From contig NZ_FOEF01000027.1 of assembly GCF_900110575.1 (NCBI RefSeq), positions 1 to 64,000 of the forward strand: a stretch of 64,000 nucleotides of DNA, written 5' to 3'. This DNA comes from Amycolatopsis saalfeldensis. GTDB lineage: Bacteria > Actinomycetota > Actinomycetes > Mycobacteriales > Pseudonocardiaceae. Of the stretch, positions 62,735 through 64,000 are shown in pieces. The position numbers and the translations under genes are program-made. Below the pieces are notes generated by a model that had not been told where the DNA came from, did not search any database, and saw only the letters and a list, made by a program, of their open reading frames with translations. Numbering within the stretch: position 1 is the stretch's first letter; every line of letters begins with the position of its first letter.

Positions 62735-62959
62735 ATGTACAGACCGCAACCGGCGGCGTGGATGAGTTGGTGTCCGTCGCCTCCAAAGCCCACCTACGGG
62801 TTCGCGGTGAATCCGAAGCACTTCCATCGGCGCTCGATGTCGGTCACGACATGGTGTGCCGGGTCCGTCCCTGTGAAAGCCCATCGCACACCATCTTGCC
62901 CTGCCTGCGTGCGGGCAGCCCGGGCCTCCCTTGCGACGTACCACGTCCGAGAGGCATTT
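62735..62959 (+). promoter_or_regulatory. Structured 5' leader of the DEAD-box helicase gene
   Basis: The 225 bases before the GTG hold ATGGTGTGC (62851-62859) and its exact complement GCACACCAT (62886-62894) as a 9-bp stem with a 26-base loop, then a small stem with CTGCC/GGCAG. The promoter is not clear; TACAGT at 62729 is a candidate -10. Such leaders on RNA helicase genes often serve autoregulation or cold response. A six-codon ORF, GTG to TGA, starts at 62856. Confidence 0.4.
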
Positions 62960-64000
62960 GTGACAGTCACGTTCAACTCCGGTCACTCATCGACGTCCGC
63001 CCACGCGGGCCGTCCCGACCGCAAGCCGCGTCAGCGCCCGGCCACCGGTGGTGGCGGCGAGGGCATGCTGCGCGACGACGCCGTCGAGACAGTGGCCACC
63101 AAGACCTTCGCCCAGCTGGGGCTCCCCGAGGAGCTGCTGCGCGCGTTGGCCGAGGCGGGCATCAACTCGCCGTTCCCGATCCAGTCGGCCACCATCCCGG
63201 ACGCGCTCGCGGGCCGCGACGTGCTGGGCCGCGCCCAGACCGGTTCGGGCAAGACGCTGGCGTTCGGCCTGGCCATGCTGGCCCGGCTCAACGGCGGCCG
63301 GGCCCGGCCCAAGCGCCCCCGCGCGCTGGTGCTGGTGCCCACCCGTGAGCTCGCCATGCAGGTGGCGGACTCGCTGACCCCGCTGGCCAAGTCGCTCGGC
63401 CTGTGGTGCCGCACGGCCGTCGGCGGCATGGCCTTCACCCGCCAGGCCGACGCGCTTTCCCGCGGCGTCGACCTGCTCATCGCGACCCCGGGCCGCCTTT
63501 CGGACCACGTCCGGCAAGGCACCGCTTCGCTGGGCGACTGCAACTTCATCGCCCTCGACGAGGCCGACCAGATGGCGGACATGGGCTTCATGCCGCAGGT
63601 CCGGGAGATCCTCGACCTCACCCCGCCGGGCGGGCAGCGGCTGCTGTTCTCGGCGACGCTCGACGGTGACGTCAACCGGCTGGTCAAGCAGTACCTGACC
63701 GACCCGGTCACGCACTCGGTGGCGCCGTCCACCGCGAGCGTCGACACCATGGACCACCACGTGCTCCAGGTTTCGCACCAGGACAAGCAGGACATCATCA
63801 CGCAGATCGGCGCCCGCGAGGGCCGCACGATCATGTTCGTGCGCACCAAGCACCACGTCGACCGCCTCACCGAGCGGCTGCGCGAGCAGGGTGTGCACGC
63901 GGCGGCGCTGCACGGCGGCAAGACGCAGGGTCAGCGCAACCGGGTGCTCGCGGACTTCAAGGAAGGCCACACCCCGGTGCTGGTCGCCACCGACGTCGCC
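62960..64000 (+). CDS. DEAD-box RNA helicase, 3' end beyond the window
   Basis: The 347 codons present cover motif Q (FPIQ), motif I (AQTGSGKT), Ia (PTRELA), Ib (TPGRL), II (DEAD at ALDEADQM), III (SAT) and the start of domain 2 (IMFVRTKHHVDRL, ALHGGKTQGQRNRVL, and motif V region LVATDVA). It unwinds RNA, probably for ribosome assembly or mRNA decay. The GTG at 62960 has a GAGAGG site upstream. It runs off the right edge. Confidence 0.97.
   Translation, partial: MTVTFNSGHSSTSAHAGRPDRKPRQRPATGGGGEGMLRDDAVETVATKTFAQLGLPEELLRALAEAGINSPFPIQSATIPDALAGRDVLGRAQTGSGKTLAFGLAMLARLNGGRARPKRPRALVLVPTRELAMQVADSLTPLAKSLGLWCRTAVGGMAFTRQADALSRGVDLLIATPGRLSDHVRQGTASLGDCNFIALDEADQMADMGFMPQVREILDLTPPGGQRLLFSATLDGDVNRLVKQYLTDPVTHSVAPSTASVDTMDHHVLQVSHQDKQDIITQIGAREGRTIMFVRTKHHVDRLTERLREQGVHAAALHGGKTQGQRNRVLADFKEGHTPVLVATDVA

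Overview
The window is a GC-rich actinobacterial chromosome segment. The 5' end of 16S rRNA, an Lsr2-type protein, the fasR-fabD-fabH-acpP-fabF cluster, an AhpE-type peroxiredoxin next to DUF3052 and aceE, DUF3145, many GTG and TTG starts and apparently leaderless genes all point to Actinobacteria. Pseudonocardiales, probably an Amycolatopsis-like organism, is my inference and not a database result. Nearly all genes look like ordinary chromosomal genes. I see no prophage, integrative element, CRISPR array or intact insertion sequence.

Layout. 1-600: 16S 5' end on the minus strand, its leader, and a possible transposase scrap. 608-4957: an LtrA membrane protein, a drug exporter and a membrane-anchored ORF built of 11-residue repeats. 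4961-8105: an asparagine module (FadR-type regulator, AnsP-like permease, type II asparaginase). 8191-15631: CocE-type hydrolase, metallophosphoesterase with a GntR regulator divergent from a class V aminotransferase, acyl-CoA dehydrogenase, a MarR/AhpD-like pair, and a secreted protein. 15975-23428: tRNA-Val, AhpE, DUF3052, pyruvate dehydrogenase E1, then lactate dehydrogenase and lactate permease. Lactate import, its oxidation to pyruvate and pyruvate oxidation thus sit side by side.

23409-28216: PnuC, a mechanosensitive-channel-like protein with a PGQ-repeat tail, and an ABC-2 exporter. 28364-33333: FasR and the type II fatty-acid synthase operon, followed by two minus-strand genes (an NTF2-like membrane protein and DUF3145). 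34803-43391: a 902-residue membrane protein with a huge low-complexity linker, a flavin disulfide reductase, an Lsr2/histone-H1-like fusion, a lipoate ligase-like protein and the three-subunit transhydrogenase. 43507-46733: TetR regulator, electron-transfer partner, fatty-acyl desaturase and a small protein. 46824-55603: two-component system, YjbQ, HAD phosphatase, an MprF-like rhomboid/DUF2156 protein, a membrane-anchored protein, ProS and a VOC protein. 56016-64000: 2-hydroxyacid dehydrogenase, a tandem GNAT, YaaA, two FAD oxidoreductases, a RIO kinase and the start of a DEAD-box helicase with a structured leader.

The least explained items are the Lsr2-H1 fusion (39056-39745), the repeat-built ORF (3950-4957), the low-complexity membrane protein (34803-37511), the minisatellite-like intergenic tracts at 24 kb and 55.6 kb, and several paired-site regulatory regions. 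No wholly new multi-gene system is evident. Coordinates are exact where a codon or stem was located by eye. Functional calls rest on motif recognition only.
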